Source of the DNA: Rhizophagus irregularis
Lineage: Eukaryota > Glomeromycota > Glomeromycetes > Glomerales > Glomeraceae
DNA: 64,000 nucleotides
NCBI RefSeq assembly: GCF_026210795.1
Contig: NC_089445.1
Location: 3,906,001-3,970,000 of the forward strand
Direction: 5' to 3'
Position numbers and translations under genes: made by a program. This document shows positions 1 to 10,358 of the stretch, piece by piece (position 1 is the stretch's first letter; the number at the start of each line of letters is the position of its first letter). The notes below the pieces were generated by a model. It worked only from the letters and a program-made list of their open reading frames with translations, was not told the DNA's origin and made no database searches.

Positions 1-64
1 ATTATCATTCCTATGAGTTTTTTACAATATAATGTAGTTTTTAATAAGGCGATTTCTATTTGTA

Positions 65-338
65 CACAGGGTGTTCAAACATGAGTTTCCAAAAAAGTAA
101 ATTTCCTATGCTGATCATTTAATGTTGGGCAGAATTAAATTTAACAAAAACAGGAAAAAAAAAGAATTTGTTAAATAATCAAAATTGGCATTCAAAATCA
201 ACTTTGACGCTTTAGTAAATTTGCAGAACAGACAAAAATACATATACTACATGTTTCTTTTAAAATTATATTTATTAAAAAATTTTTTTTACATAACTTT
301 TTAATAAAGTCACGTGATATGTGTATGAACACCCCGTG
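65..338. mobile_element. MITE with mariner-type inverted ends and TA target duplication
   Basis: The left end reads CACAGGGTGTTCAAACA and the right end, reverse-complemented, CACGGGGTGTTCATACA. Both are flanked by TA (63-64 and 339-340). About 270 bp long, AT-rich, no coding capacity. TA duplication and ends of this type are known from Tc1/mariner non-autonomous elements. The family assignment is inference. Confidence 0.75.
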
Positions 339-340
339 TA

Positions 341-2841
341 AATTAAGAAATTTTCTTTTAATAAATAATAAAATATTGCTATCTGATTTTAATAAAAAAT
401 ATTGTGAAATATTTTTATTTTCAATTTAACAAATAAAATAAAAATTGTTGCAAAATGTATTTAACAAATAAACAAATAAAAAAATAATTTCTTAACAATT
501 TTTAATCATTTTAATAAAAAAATGTTGCAAAATGTTTTTTTATTTCAATTAATAAATAAAAAATTCATTTTATAATGATTTTTAATAATTTTAAATAAAA
601 AATATTGCAAAATATTTTTTAATTACTAACTTAATTATAAAAAATAGTTCACAATATTTTTAACTTCATAATAGCATTTTTTATAAAAAGATCCAATTTA
701 AATCTGATTCAGATTACTTAAATTTAATCTAATTTGATCTGATTTAAATGAATTAAATTTTTTTTGATTTAGACCAGATTATAGATCATAAAATATATAA
801 TTTAATCTGATCTATTTTAAATCAAATCTGCAAATACAAATTGGATTAGATTTTTTTAGAATATTATTTCTGACTTGTGATGTATTATCATCATCTAATG
901 TATTACCTATAATAATTTATTAACTTTTTTTTTTATTTAAAGATTTTATCAAATTTATTAATTACAGTCCCCGGCGAAAAGAATGGCGGTGCGAGTATCA
1001 TTTGTTATTTTGGATATGAGATCAGAATTTTCCTATTTAAATTAAAACTTGTAAATGCCCAATGGATTTTTAGAATACTATTTTAAAAAGCAATAAAAAA
1101 AAATGAAAATTTATTATTGTTTTTACACCTATTTTACCTTCTAAAAAACTAAGAAGTTATAAATTTAATAGAAATCGGAGCATAATAATTTACTATGAAT
1201 TTTTTTAAAATGCTCAAAATCCTACATAATAATAAATTCCAATTTTTTTTAAAAAAAACCACTTACTTTTAACTGCCAAATATTATAATTGCATTTTGTT
1301 ATATCACATTATCACAGAGAAATACTACTAATAATTTTTTGAATTTGGTATGAAAGTTTGAAATAAAAAGTTTAAACTTCATTTTCTCATCAACCAAAGC
1401 TGTATTGAAACAAAATTTCAACTATTAGATTTCTTGCAATTACGAGATTTAAATAATGGTCTTTTATTATATTATTGAGCTTTTATATTGCTTTTAGAAA
1501 TGATTATCTTTATACAACATAAAAATTCATAATACTCACTATTATACTTGAACTATCATATTACACAGATGCTACACAGTAATTTTGAGACCACCATTCG
1601 AACCACATAGTCAAGAGGAATCCAATGGTGGTAAATTTGTCTCAATCTGACCTCTGGATGGCAAGAAAGTTAAGAAAATATTAAAATATCATAACAAAAT
1701 AACGCTGGTTAAGAATGCGAATAGTATGCAATAATAAATTAAAGCATTTATTGACATGGGAAGATGATCATATCAAATGTTATTTAAATAATGAAATATA
1801 TGTATTTTCTATTCCTCTTTCAGAAAATAAAAAAATATTTCACATTTTACTATAAATTACATTCGCGATAAAAATCGAAAAAACCGCCACCGCCTTTTAC
1901 GTCGTAGTATTGTAAAAATATTTATTTATAATTTTCTTATTAATTATATAGCATATGACTCTAATTCTGTTATCCATATTTCTGAAATAGATAAAACCTT
2001 CACCTATAACTTCATACTTTATTATGAGTTTATGACAAAGTAATTTGTGAATTTAATCTGAAAAAAATAAATTTTTTAACCAACTCTTTCAAATGCATAT
2101 AATCTGTTCCTTTTATATTTTGCTTTTATAAACCTTCTTAATATTAATTAAAATAGTTGTTTCACTTTCATAAACCTTCTTAATATTGATTATAATAGTT
2201 GTATTAATTGAAATTTTTTAGCATATTTTTTTTATTTATACCAAAATATAATATTTCTTTTATTTTAAAAAAAGTTATACAACTTAATATTTTAAAATAT
2301 TAGTTATTTTAAATAATCTTCTTACTATAGAAAAATTAAAGTTGCTTCACTCTGATTTGTACATAAATTCACTTTCTACAGATTTTGTATCAATGGATTA
2401 ACATGAATCAAATTCTCTTTACTTATCAATATTATTTAATTAATGAAATTAAAGAAACTGGTATTATAGTAAATATTAATCTCATTTTTTTTATTATTTA
2501 ATTAATTTTTTATTTATATTAAAAATTTTTCTTTACTAATTAGTTTACTTGATTTAGTATGAAAATATTTACCTTGGATTTTATGAATATTTTTACTAAT
2601 TTAATATACTTTGGCAATTTATATTTATCACTACTATCTATAATAATTTTATTTAAAAATTTACTTTTATGATAAAGTTTTTGGAAACAATTAATTAATA
2701 TTATTTAAATTATGAAAATCTCTTTATGGTTATTTAATTTGCCAAAAATACTTATTCATCTTTTTCATTTTTACTACTTCTGCTTTATGTGATTTTAATA
2801 CCAATTAGTTGAAAAATTTGTTGTATATAGATTGTTTTACT
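341..2841. other. AT-rich intergenic region with degenerate repeats, no gene seen
   Basis: Positions 370-660 hold about three degenerate direct repeats of roughly 100 bp containing near-palindromes of the type aaatattgcaaaatattt. Positions 675-860 are rich in gattt/aaatc words like the larger tract at 31.9-32.5 kb. A small less AT-rich patch at 1580-1665 can form an imperfect hairpin (arms around gaccaccatt and aatggtggt). No open frame of useful length or splice-consistent coding pattern was seen on either strand. Confidence 0.5.
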
Positions 2842-3108
2842 TTTTTTTTTTTTGCTACAGTGCAAATAATTCTTTATTAAGATTTAGAGAAGTTAAGCTA
2901 ATACAATATATGTACAACTAAACAAAAATCCTAATTTATTGTAAGAACTAAATCACCTGCTAACTTCATTTGAAACAACCATATGTGCACTGTCAGTGAA
3001 GGATTTAGGCTAGAGGATTAAGTCCACCTTGAAGGTGTCTTTTCTTAGATGGAGTTCATCCTTCCAGTCTACACCTTGAGTGCCCCAAGGACTTACTGCT
3101 ACTGGAGA
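2842..3108 (-). mobile_element. poly(A)-tailed retrocopy (SINE or 5'-truncated LINE) with 11-bp target duplication
   Basis: Read on the minus strand, this about 267-bp insert ends in a run of A preceded by an AATAAA signal about 25 bases upstream. It is flanked by the exact direct repeat attgttttact (2831-2841 and 3109-3119). The body is clearly less AT-rich than its surroundings. A poly(A) tail plus target duplication is the hallmark of reverse transcription with target priming. The source transcript is not recognised. No long open frame is present. Confidence 0.7.
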
Positions 3109-3119
3109 ATTGTTTTACT

Positions 3120-3372
3120 AGTATAATCATTTTTTTGGGTTTTATAGATTATCTAATGATATTACTTAATAATAGCTTTTACAGAATAGAATTTTGATTT
3201 TATAATAGATATATTATTCATTATTTAGTTAATATAATTGCATTTACTTTATTTGAAATATATCAAAAGAGATAATTTAAAAAGTATTGGTGTAAATTTA
3301 ATTTTCTTTTTTTAATTTTCTTTTACTATAATTACTTTTTAGGTAACAATATATAGTTTATTTTTTAATTAA
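3120..3372. other. AT-rich spacer, nothing recognised
   Basis: No open frame, repeat or RNA gene seen between the retrocopy and the pogo-type element. Confidence 0.5.
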
Positions 3373-3428
3373 TACAGTCAACTCTCTTTATAGTCACACA
3401 TTTGGGACAGTCCATATTTGGTGATTAT

Positions 3429-4432
3429 TTTACAAGTGTTTTGTAAGTTTAGTGGCCACTACTTTCCACACCCTCTATTGAAGGCTATGGAGGTAGGTCG
3501 TTCATTGCATCATCCTCACTAAGCCATGATGTAACCATCCCCGCCACCTTTTTAACAGGGACAATTCAACACCACAACCGAAATGCAAGAACTTATCCCA
3601 AAAACCCGAAGGCCTTTGAATCTGCTGAACACCACCCTACTCGTCCTTTAATCCATTGCATGATACTGTAATGGCTACTATTATAACCCCTCACCACTAC
3701 TACTGTCACGGAGGACTTTCGTCAGATAACCTTCAAACATCTAGACCCCTTCCATACCACCATATTAAGTAACAGGTCTCACTCAAAGGCCACTACAGCC
3801 CGCGATTACCTACCACCGATAGTACAGTTGTAATCCCCAAGTGGTATACGTTGTAGTGACCACCTGGACAGTAAGCTTGTAGGTGTTACCCAGGATCATC
3901 CCTTATGGTGGGTATCAACCACCAGGAATCACCAACCAGGGCCCATCAGAGAAGAAAATCGAACCCAATCACCAAGTTATCTGTTCTGTGCACGAACACC
4001 GTGGTTGGTCTAAGACCTAACAGAAGGTCAAACTACCATTAAGACATTGCACCCTCAGTTTTACCATCCAGGACGACCATCTAGCCATTACTGACCCCAA
4101 GTGGTATCGTAGAGTGACCGCCCTGGACAGGAAGTTCACGAGGTATATAGTGACCTCAAGGACAGGGGACTAACGCACATGCCATGCTCGCCATGGGAAC
4201 GTTAGAAGGACACCATGACCCTTAGTTGAAATGTGCGGCCTAACCGTGCGCACTAATTCACCATGATGCAGTCCAACTACACTAATCCCTGTACCTTCAC
4301 GCTATTGGTTGTAGCGTTCGCAGTAAAATTCTTTTTATTTCCGTGATCATGGGAATCGAACCTGCGACCTCACCATACTCAGGCTTAATGAGGGTCTCAG
4401 TGACTAACCACTGAGATAGGGTGACCAACCCT
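3429..4432 (-). mobile_element. tRNA-headed retroposon A, full length (about 1 kb)
   Basis: The 5' end at about 4432 resembles a tRNA gene. A box-A-like stretch lies at 4403-4418 (sense tatctcagtggttagt) and a perfect box B (ggttcgattcc) at 4352-4362, correctly spaced for an internal RNA polymerase III promoter. The element ends at 3429 next to the target repeat catatttggtgatta, repeated at its other side (4434-4447). Head and body match the element at 21278-22262, but the last about 250 bp do not. No protein is encoded. At 1 kb it is long for a SINE. Confidence 0.75.
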
Positions 4433-4448
4433 ATATATTTGGTGATTA

Positions 4449-4606
4449 TTTTACAAGTGTTTTGTAAGTTTAGTGGCCACTACTTTCCGCACCCTCTATT
4501 GAAGGCTATGGAGGTAGGTCGTTCATTGCATCATTCTCACTAAGCCATGATGTAACCATCCCCGCCACCTTTTTAACAGGGACAATTCAACACCACAACC
4601 GAAACG
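4449..4606 (-). mobile_element. retroposon A, 5'-truncated copy
   Basis: Nearly identical to 3429-3596, the 3' end of the full-length retroposon A. It lacks the tRNA-like head and is flanked on both sides by the same tatatttggtgatta target. Truncation at the 5' side only is the usual result of incomplete target-primed reverse transcription. Confidence 0.8.
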
Positions 4607-4886
4607 TATATATTTGGTGATTATGTGCAAACAGTCTCATGACTTTATCTTTTATTATAAATTTTAAACGAAAAGTACAATGATCAAATTCGAACAATAT
4701 TACAAAATATATAAAATTAAACAAAAAGAATAAAAAAAAACTAGCTTCACGATTCATACAAGTAAAGAAATCTAAACAAAATAAAATTAAGTAAAGAAAA
4801 ACTAAACTATTACAGAAACGCATACCCCATCTTTACCCGAAGGCCAGTGTGAGTCAACTATCCAGCATGTCCTAAGATCCAATCCG

Positions 4887-7800
4887 TTACCAAAAAGAAA
4901 TCCTAAGTAGAGGCTGAACTGTTAAGCGGCGCCAAAAATCCAAATGTGAAATCCAAGATCCCCCACGGATTATATAAAAGGAAACCCAAGAAACCCAGGA
5001 ATCCAAGAAAACTGTCGCCAAGGAAGGTGTCGAAGAGTCAAGAGGAATGTTAGAGGAAGGACAAAGAATAGAAGAAGGCCCAAGAGCTGATGATTTCATT
5101 TTTTTAGTAATGCCTTGAGCTGATTCCCAATGATGAAAGAAAATGGAACGGCACAACCAGATTTGTACATAAAGGTCAAAATGAAAGTCGTGCAAAGGTG
5201 TATTTAAGATAGACCATATGGCAAGTGAAGAAAAATAATTTCCAAGAAATTCTGTAAGGGATATCGGTATAAGTCCTCGTGCGAGTCTCAGGCAAGAAAA
5301 AGAAGGAGGGTCACAATCCCAACAATCAAGAGCCATAAAATCAGCAGCAAAAGAGTCCGGTAAGGGTGATAAAGGTGACGCAGAAATAAATTTATCAAGA
5401 CAATTGACTCGAAGAGCCAATAAAAGTGTCTTAAAAGTAAGCAAAGGGCTAAATTCCGGTAAGATATAAGGACAAGTCCACAGGTGGTCTAAAGACTCAG
5501 GAAAAGAGTTACATTGGGGACAAAGCCAACTTGAATCATAAAGGTGAGGCATTCGTCGCTGAAGAGTTGTAAGCGTCGGAAGCATATCTAATAGTAGTTT
5601 GATACGGAAACCACAAAACTCGGTACGGCCATTCCGATGGGAGACAAAGTGCTTGTTGTTAGTCAGACAAAATTTGGTGCAAGCCCAATCAATATCGGAA
5701 GTCGAAAAAGAGGAATTAAATCTTGGTAATACAGCAAGAGTTAAAAGACTCTTAGCGTCAAAAATATCTCTAATAAATTTCCAGATATTCATATCCACAG
5801 GCAAAGAATTAAATTGTAAAATACAAGGAGCTAGTAATTCCAATGATGGATAAGAAGAAAGATGTGAGTCCGTATGGACGGCTTTGGCTAATGCATCCAC
5901 ATGATTATTTAAAGGGTCGTCACTATGAGCAGGAACCTTGAGCAAAGAAACATCCAGCTTCTTTTGTGACATAATGGTACGTATGGAAGACCACAAAAGG
6001 TGGTTAGGTTCTTTAAGCAATTTAGGAATAAAAGGAGCATCCACATACAAAGACCATAAAGAAAGTAATTGAGCACAATCAGTGGCGACAGTAATCTTTG
6101 AATCTCGAGGGAGGGAGTCCAATCCGTGCAATAAAGCAAAAGCTTCTGATCGTAAAGCAGAAGGAAAAATGGAAGAAATATTATTATAGTGAGATTCCAA
6201 AATAAATCCATCAGGATCTATAGCAGTCCATGCAAAAGCCATCGAGGATACCAGATGACTAGGAGGAGAAAGGAAGGAACCATCAATATAAAGTTTAGAC
6301 ACCGAAGAAGGAAGTTGGATATCAGAAATCCTAGGCACATGTTCATTCGTGAAAGGTGACCGAGCCGGAGCAAAGAGATGAAATAGTAAAAGAGATTTAG
6401 CATAGCCTAACGAGGCAGAAAGTGAAACTGAACGAGTATCCGCATGTATATAAGTACGAGGTTTCGTCGGATAACGGATCAGATTTGATAAAGACACATA
6501 GGAGAAACACTTTTCAGAAGGACATCTTTTAAGCAATGTCTTAGAGGTAGAGGATCGCGGAAGAGCAGAGGCACAACCTTGGCATGCAGTAAAATCAGAA
6601 AACAAGTCATCAACCGAAGACGCAATCCAATGTGAAATAAGAGCTTCATTACGTGGAGCAGGATAGGTAGTAATCACACGGCCAACAAGAAAAGAGTTAG
6701 TAATACGATTAAAAGAAATAGCCCATTGAGGGTTAAACCAATAATTACGACTAATGTCTATAAAGGAAATAGAAGCTACAGTATGAGAACTAGGAATTCT
6801 AAATTGTTGTGAAATAAAAAAAGAAGGTGAATTAGGAATAATAATAAGATTAAACAAATAATTAAACCAAGCAGGCACAGATCCTTTGTTCGAAACTCGT
6901 TTAAGAAAGCGTAAATCTTTCCATGAGAGAAGTCGAGAGCCACACGGTGTAATCAGTTGAGCAAGGAAACGAGTGCTGAAATTCTTTCGAACATTTTTCA
7001 TGGAAGTAAATAAATCTTTTGGTAAAATAGACCGGAGTGGTATCGCTGGACGTAAATCTTTCCTCGGAGGTCGGAACAATAAAGACCACGTGATATTTAA
7101 CCGAGAAGAGAACAATAAAGAATTAAATAAAGAATGTGTTCGTAAAGGAAAAGTATGGGACCATGGTTCCAGGTCAATAGTAGAAGGACAGGCATCACAG
7201 TCCAAAAAACCTTGGAGATAAGTGATCATATAATTAGCAAAGAGCTTATATGAAGGGTGAGAAAAAATTTTCTGCCATGAAGCCACATGAGATGATAGAA
7301 ATCGACCAAACGCTTGTTGAATAGAAAAAGGCAACAATGTGAAAAGCGCGGAAAGAGGAGTGACTGAGGCCAAACCAGCCTTCTGACGAATAAGGAAAAG
7401 CATTGGAGAAACCATGCGATTAATGGTGGATTCAGCAAACAATGTGGATTGTAGGCGAAACTCTAGCCTCGGAAGTAAAACAATATTGTAAAGATAAGCC
7501 ACATGTTGTGCCAAAAGTTTTTTAGGACTAAGCAAAGCAGCCATATCTTTGACCATGGAAACAGTTTGGTTATGAACAAAACGAGAAGAAGCCGAAAGAC
7601 AGAACCAAACACCTAAAAAACGAAAAGAAGTAGATAAAGCTAACGCTTTTAAAGTAAGAGTAGGATTTGAAATCAAAAAAGAGGGAGAAAGATCAAACTC
7701 TATAGTTTGAGAAAATTGTTCAGAAGAAAGAAGGATATATTTTGCTGAATTTGCTTGAATATTATTTAAAGTATAAAATTCAGCAGTAATTGAAAGGCGA

Positions 7801-10358
7801 TCTTCAATTCCTCGTTTAGATGAAGCAATCAAAGTAGAATCATCCATAAATGTAATATGTGAAACAGGTAAATTGTGTTGTTCATATTCAATTGGAGAAT
7901 AATCCAATAATACAGAGGATTTCAAAATAAAAGGATCACTAGCTTCTCGATTAAGCGTTGTGAGTAAAGGATCTAAATAAATTACCCATAATAACAAAGA
8001 AATAATTTCACCCTGGTCTATACCAATTCTAACTCTGTATCCAGAAGTATCACCATGGCAAGTAATAATTTTATTATTACGTCTTGTAAAAAGGTTAATG
8101 ATAAATTTAATTAACAAAGACGGTAAATGCAGACGGAGTAAAGCCAATCTAAGCATGTTTAAATCAATTGAGTCAAAGGCCTTGGAAATATCCTGAGAAA
8201 CAATCCATAATTCTTGGTCATCAGTTTTGTCAAAGCGTCGTTGATGAATAATAGCATCAAGCATCTTAATAGGGACGTCAGTGGAACCGCCTGGCAATCC
8301 AGCAAAATTACCACCTTGGAGCATTTGGTTGTCAGCTAAGATTTTTGAAAGTCGAGTTGTAACGACCTTAACCACACATTTTCGTACTGTTTCCAATAGA
8401 GTGATAGGGCGCGTATTCTTCAATTGGGCGTCAAATTCATGCGGCTTTGGAATGGGATAAACAAGCGCTTCATGCCAGTCAGCAGGAATATCGCCATGAA
8501 TGAGACAAGCATTGGCTAACGTAAGGGACAAATTGAAAGCATCTCCAGTTAAATGTTTAAGCATCTCATAAGAAATTTTTGAAGGACCAGAGGCTTTGTT
8601 ATTGGGCATAGAATTGAGAGTGTTCTTCCATTCATCTTCCAGAATAGGAGACATGACCGAGTTATATAACGATGAATCAATATCAGAAAGAGGAGTATAT
8701 GCTCTTTGCCATCGTGGAGGAAATGAGTCCATAGAAGAACACTGGACCAAAGGAGGAGTAACAACCGATTGGAAATGGTTAATAGCAGCTTGCTTGATAT
8801 CTGAAGGATCAGTAAGTAGAGTGGGTTTAGAGTCAATAACAACCAAGACTCTATCTAGAACGATAGAACGATGTTCCACTGACAGGGCTGAAGAAATAAA
8901 GGAGTCCGGGGACGTAGAGAAATGTTCATCTCTAAGAGCAGTATAATATTCAATGGAATCAACACGATGTTGCTGAAATTGCGTGGAAAGATATGCAGAG
9001 ACCAAAGTTTTCTGCGAACGCAAAAATTTGATAAAAGCAGGAAGTGGTGTTGTACTATAATCAGGTATAGTATAATTTTTCAAAAGAGATCTGAGAAGAG
9101 ATAATTGTGTAGACAAAGAGTTAATCATCTGTGAAGTTTGAGCTGGACGACTAGGCCGAGGCGTGGTCAGTTTGAATAATAATCTATCCAAAAATTTGTT
9201 GATAGCAATAAGCTTAGTAAGCTCAGGAGAATATTTGTGATGGTGAGTGTTGGATACATGTTGAAATGGTAAAGAATCAATGGCACCACCAAGAATAGAA
9301 CGTTTAAGAGCGTGCCATAGTTTGTCCAAAGAAAGAGCTGAAAGTGAAGATATAGAAGGATGATGTGTGGTCAAATATAACTCAAGACGCGAGTTTACTT
9401 CAATAGAAAATTTGTCCCAAGTATCATCTTTCAAATTCTTGTAGAGAAAAATGGTGCGTTGTTCGCTTTTCTGTTTTAATCTAGCTTTAGCGAGAGTAGC
9501 GAAACAGGAGCTAAAATCAAAAGCCGTTATAAGCACACGGTGATCAGTAAATGGATTGTCATTTAACTTAGGACAAGATTCAACATGAGAGAAAAGACCG
9601 GGAGCAGGAAAGCCAGGGGATGACCAAATATAATCAAGTCTAGAAAAACCATTCTGATGATAAAAGGTAGGACTAGGACCTGAAAATGAAGAAATATGGG
9701 ATTGATGATCCGTAAAATATCGAGAGGAGAGTGATCGTAAAATTTTTAAATGATGTTGAGGAAGGTGTGAATGTGAAAGTTCATCTGCATTAAAATCACC
9801 AAGGATTACTACATGATAATTATTAGAACGGGCTTTATCAAGCCATAAATTAAGTTGTGCAAAAATAGCATCTCGTTCTTTATAATGAATAGAGTGATAA
9901 GGAGGAATATAAACAGAAATAATAGAAATTTTTGTCTGATGAAAAAAAAGATCTAATTTTAAAAGACGACCTTTCCAGGGATCAATCTTCTGAACATGTT
10001 TGTGTAGAGGATGGCGAAGTAAAAGACCAACACCATCATGTGGTCGCGAATTAGAGGGGGAAGGAGCCCAATAAGATTTAAAATTATATCGGGAATGTTC
10101 AATTTGATAAATAAATTTAGCACCAGAAGAGGTAAGACGAGTATCATTTAAAGATAAAACGCCAAAAGAAGAATGAAGGAAATAATTTAACAGATGTAAT
10201 TGTCGAACAGGAGAACACAAACCATTAACATTGATTTGTCCAAAGTTAATAAGAGGGGAAGGAGGGGAGGAAGAAGAAGGATTATTAAAACTATTATAAT
10301 TAAGTTTCGCACTAATAGGGGGTGAAATCCCTGTGATACACCCGATGTAGATTGGTGT
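4887..10358 (-). CDS. LINE 1 ORF2: endonuclease / reverse transcriptase / RNase H polyprotein
   Basis: An uninterrupted frame of about 1,820 codons after the ORF1 stop. Order of domains: an AP-type endonuclease (GQINVNG at the start, GDFNAD about 140 residues after the LCSP segment, LDYIW, TDHR); a reverse transcriptase (NTRPITLL, SQDISKAFDSID, IDQGEIIS, FMDD at about 7841-7850); an RNase H (YIDGS near 6285, SEAFALLHGL, ATDCAQLL, HVDALAK); and a C-terminal Cys/His motif (CPQC...HLWTC, near 5500). ORF2 copies element RNA into a nicked target. Oddities: no ATG occurs in frame before about codon 365 from 10220, so the start is not conventional. The SPLL part of the QG box reads SLLL, unlike copies 2 and 3, which may harm activity. 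The start given is the first codon after the TGA. Confidence 0.9.
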   Translation of the reverse strand, partial: TPIYIGCITGISPPISAKLNYNSFNNPSSSSPPSPLINFGQINVNGLCSPVRQLHLLNYFLHSSFGVLSLNDTRLTSSGAKFIYQIEHSRYNFKSYWAPSPSNSRPHDGVGLLLRHPLHKHVQKIDPWKGRLLKLDLFFHQTKISIISVYIPPYHSIHYKERDAIFAQLNLWLDKARSNNYHVVILGDFNADELSHSHLPQHHLKILRSLSSRYFTDHQSHISSFSGPSPTFYHQNGFSRLDYIWSSPGFPAPGLFSHVESCPKLNDNPFTDHRVLITAFDFSSCFATLAKARLKQKSEQRTIFLYKNLKDDTWDKFSIEVNSRLELYLTTHHPSISSLSALSLDKLWHALKRSILGGAIDSLPFQHVSNTHHHKYSPELTKLIAINKFLDRLLFKLTTPRPSRPAQTSQMINSLSTQLSLLRSLLKNYTIPDYSTTPLPAFIKFLRSQKTLVSAYLSTQFQQHRVDSIEYYTALRDEHFSTSPDSFISSALSVEHRSIVLDRVLVVIDSKPTLLTDPSDIKQAAINHFQSVVTPPLVQCSSMDSFPPRWQRAYTPLSDIDSSLYNSVMSPILEDEWKNTLNSMPNNKASGPSKISYEMLKHLTGDAFNLSLTLANACLIHGDIPADWHEALVYPIPKPHEFDAQLKNTRPITLLETVRKCVVKVVTTRLSKILADNQMLQGGNFAGLPGGSTDVPIKMLDAIIHQRRFDKTDDQELWIVSQDISKAFDSIDLNMLRLALLRLHLPSLLIKFIINLFTRRNNKIITCHGDTSGYRVRIGIDQGEIISLLLWVIYLDPLLTTLNREASDPFILKSSVLLDYSPIEYEQHNLPVSHITFMDDSTLIASSKRGIEDRLSITAEFYTLNNIQANSAKYILLSSEQFSQTIEFDLSPSFLISNPTLTLKALALSTSFRFLGVWFCLSASSRFVHNQTVSMVKDMAALLSPKKLLAQHVAYLYNIVLLPRLEFRLQSTLFAESTINRMVSPMLFLIRQKAGLASVTPLSALFTLLPFSIQQAFGRFLSSHVASWQKIFSHPSYKLFANYMITYLQGFLDCDACPSTIDLEPWSHTFPLRTHSLFNSLLFSSRLNITWSLLFRPPRKDLRPAIPLRSILPKDLFTSMKNVRKNFSTRFLAQLITPCGSRLLSWKDLRFLKRVSNKGSVPAWFNYLFNLIIIPNSPSFFISQQFRIPSSHTVASISFIDISRNYWFNPQWAISFNRITNSFLVGRVITTYPAPRNEALISHWIASSVDDLFSDFTACQGCASALPRSSTSKTLLKRCPSEKCFSYVSLSNLIRYPTKPRTYIHADTRSVSLSASLGYAKSLLLFHLFAPARSPFTNEHVPRISDIQLPSSVSKLYIDGSFLSPPSHLVSSMAFAWTAIDPDGFILESHYNNISSIFPSALRSEAFALLHGLDSLPRDSKITVATDCAQLLSLWSLYVDAPFIPKLLKEPNHLLWSSIRTIMSQKKLDVSLLKVPAHSDDPLNNHVDALAKAVHTDSHLSSYPSLELLAPCILQFNSLPVDMNIWKFIRDIFDAKSLLTLAVLPRFNSSFSTSDIDWACTKFCLTNNKHFVSHRNGRTEFCGFRIKLLLDMLPTLTTLQRRMPHLYDSSWLCPQCNSFPESLDHLWTCPYILPEFSPLLTFKTLLLALRVNCLDKFISASPLSPLPDSFAADFMALDCWDCDPPSFSCLRLARGLIPISLTEFLGNYFSSLAIWSILNTPLHDFHFDLYVQIWLCRSIFFHHWESAQGITKKMKSSALGPSSILCPSSNIPLDSSTPSLATVFLDSWVSWVSFYIIRGGSWISHLDFWRRLTVQPLLRISFW

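Noticed and set aside
960-1910. Paired ends of a further transposon (gcggtg-rich patches at 980 and 1885)
   Set aside because: The patches are not convincing inverted repeats of each other and no target duplication was found.
4335-4432. tRNA gene on the minus strand
   Set aside because: Box-A-like and box-B sequences are present, but the acceptor and anticodon stems cannot be formed. The same head recurs at the start of a 1-kb repeat, so it is a tRNA-derived retroposon head.
3429-4606. Tandem duplication by unequal crossing-over as explanation of the 160-bp repeat
   Set aside because: The short copy lacks exactly the 5' part and both copies have separate target duplications, which fits 5'-truncated reinsertion better.
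4587-4823. Minus-strand open frame of 78 codons rich in Phe/Leu/Ile
   Set aside because: Falls in the AT-rich 3' UTR of LINE 1 across its end; composition is that of T-rich non-coding DNA.
5599-5853. Short plus-strand open frames inside the LINEs (also 6973-7221, 10366-10683, 14983-15231 and similar)
   Set aside because: They lie antisense or in other frames to the strongly supported ORF1/ORF2 coding sequence and are shadows.
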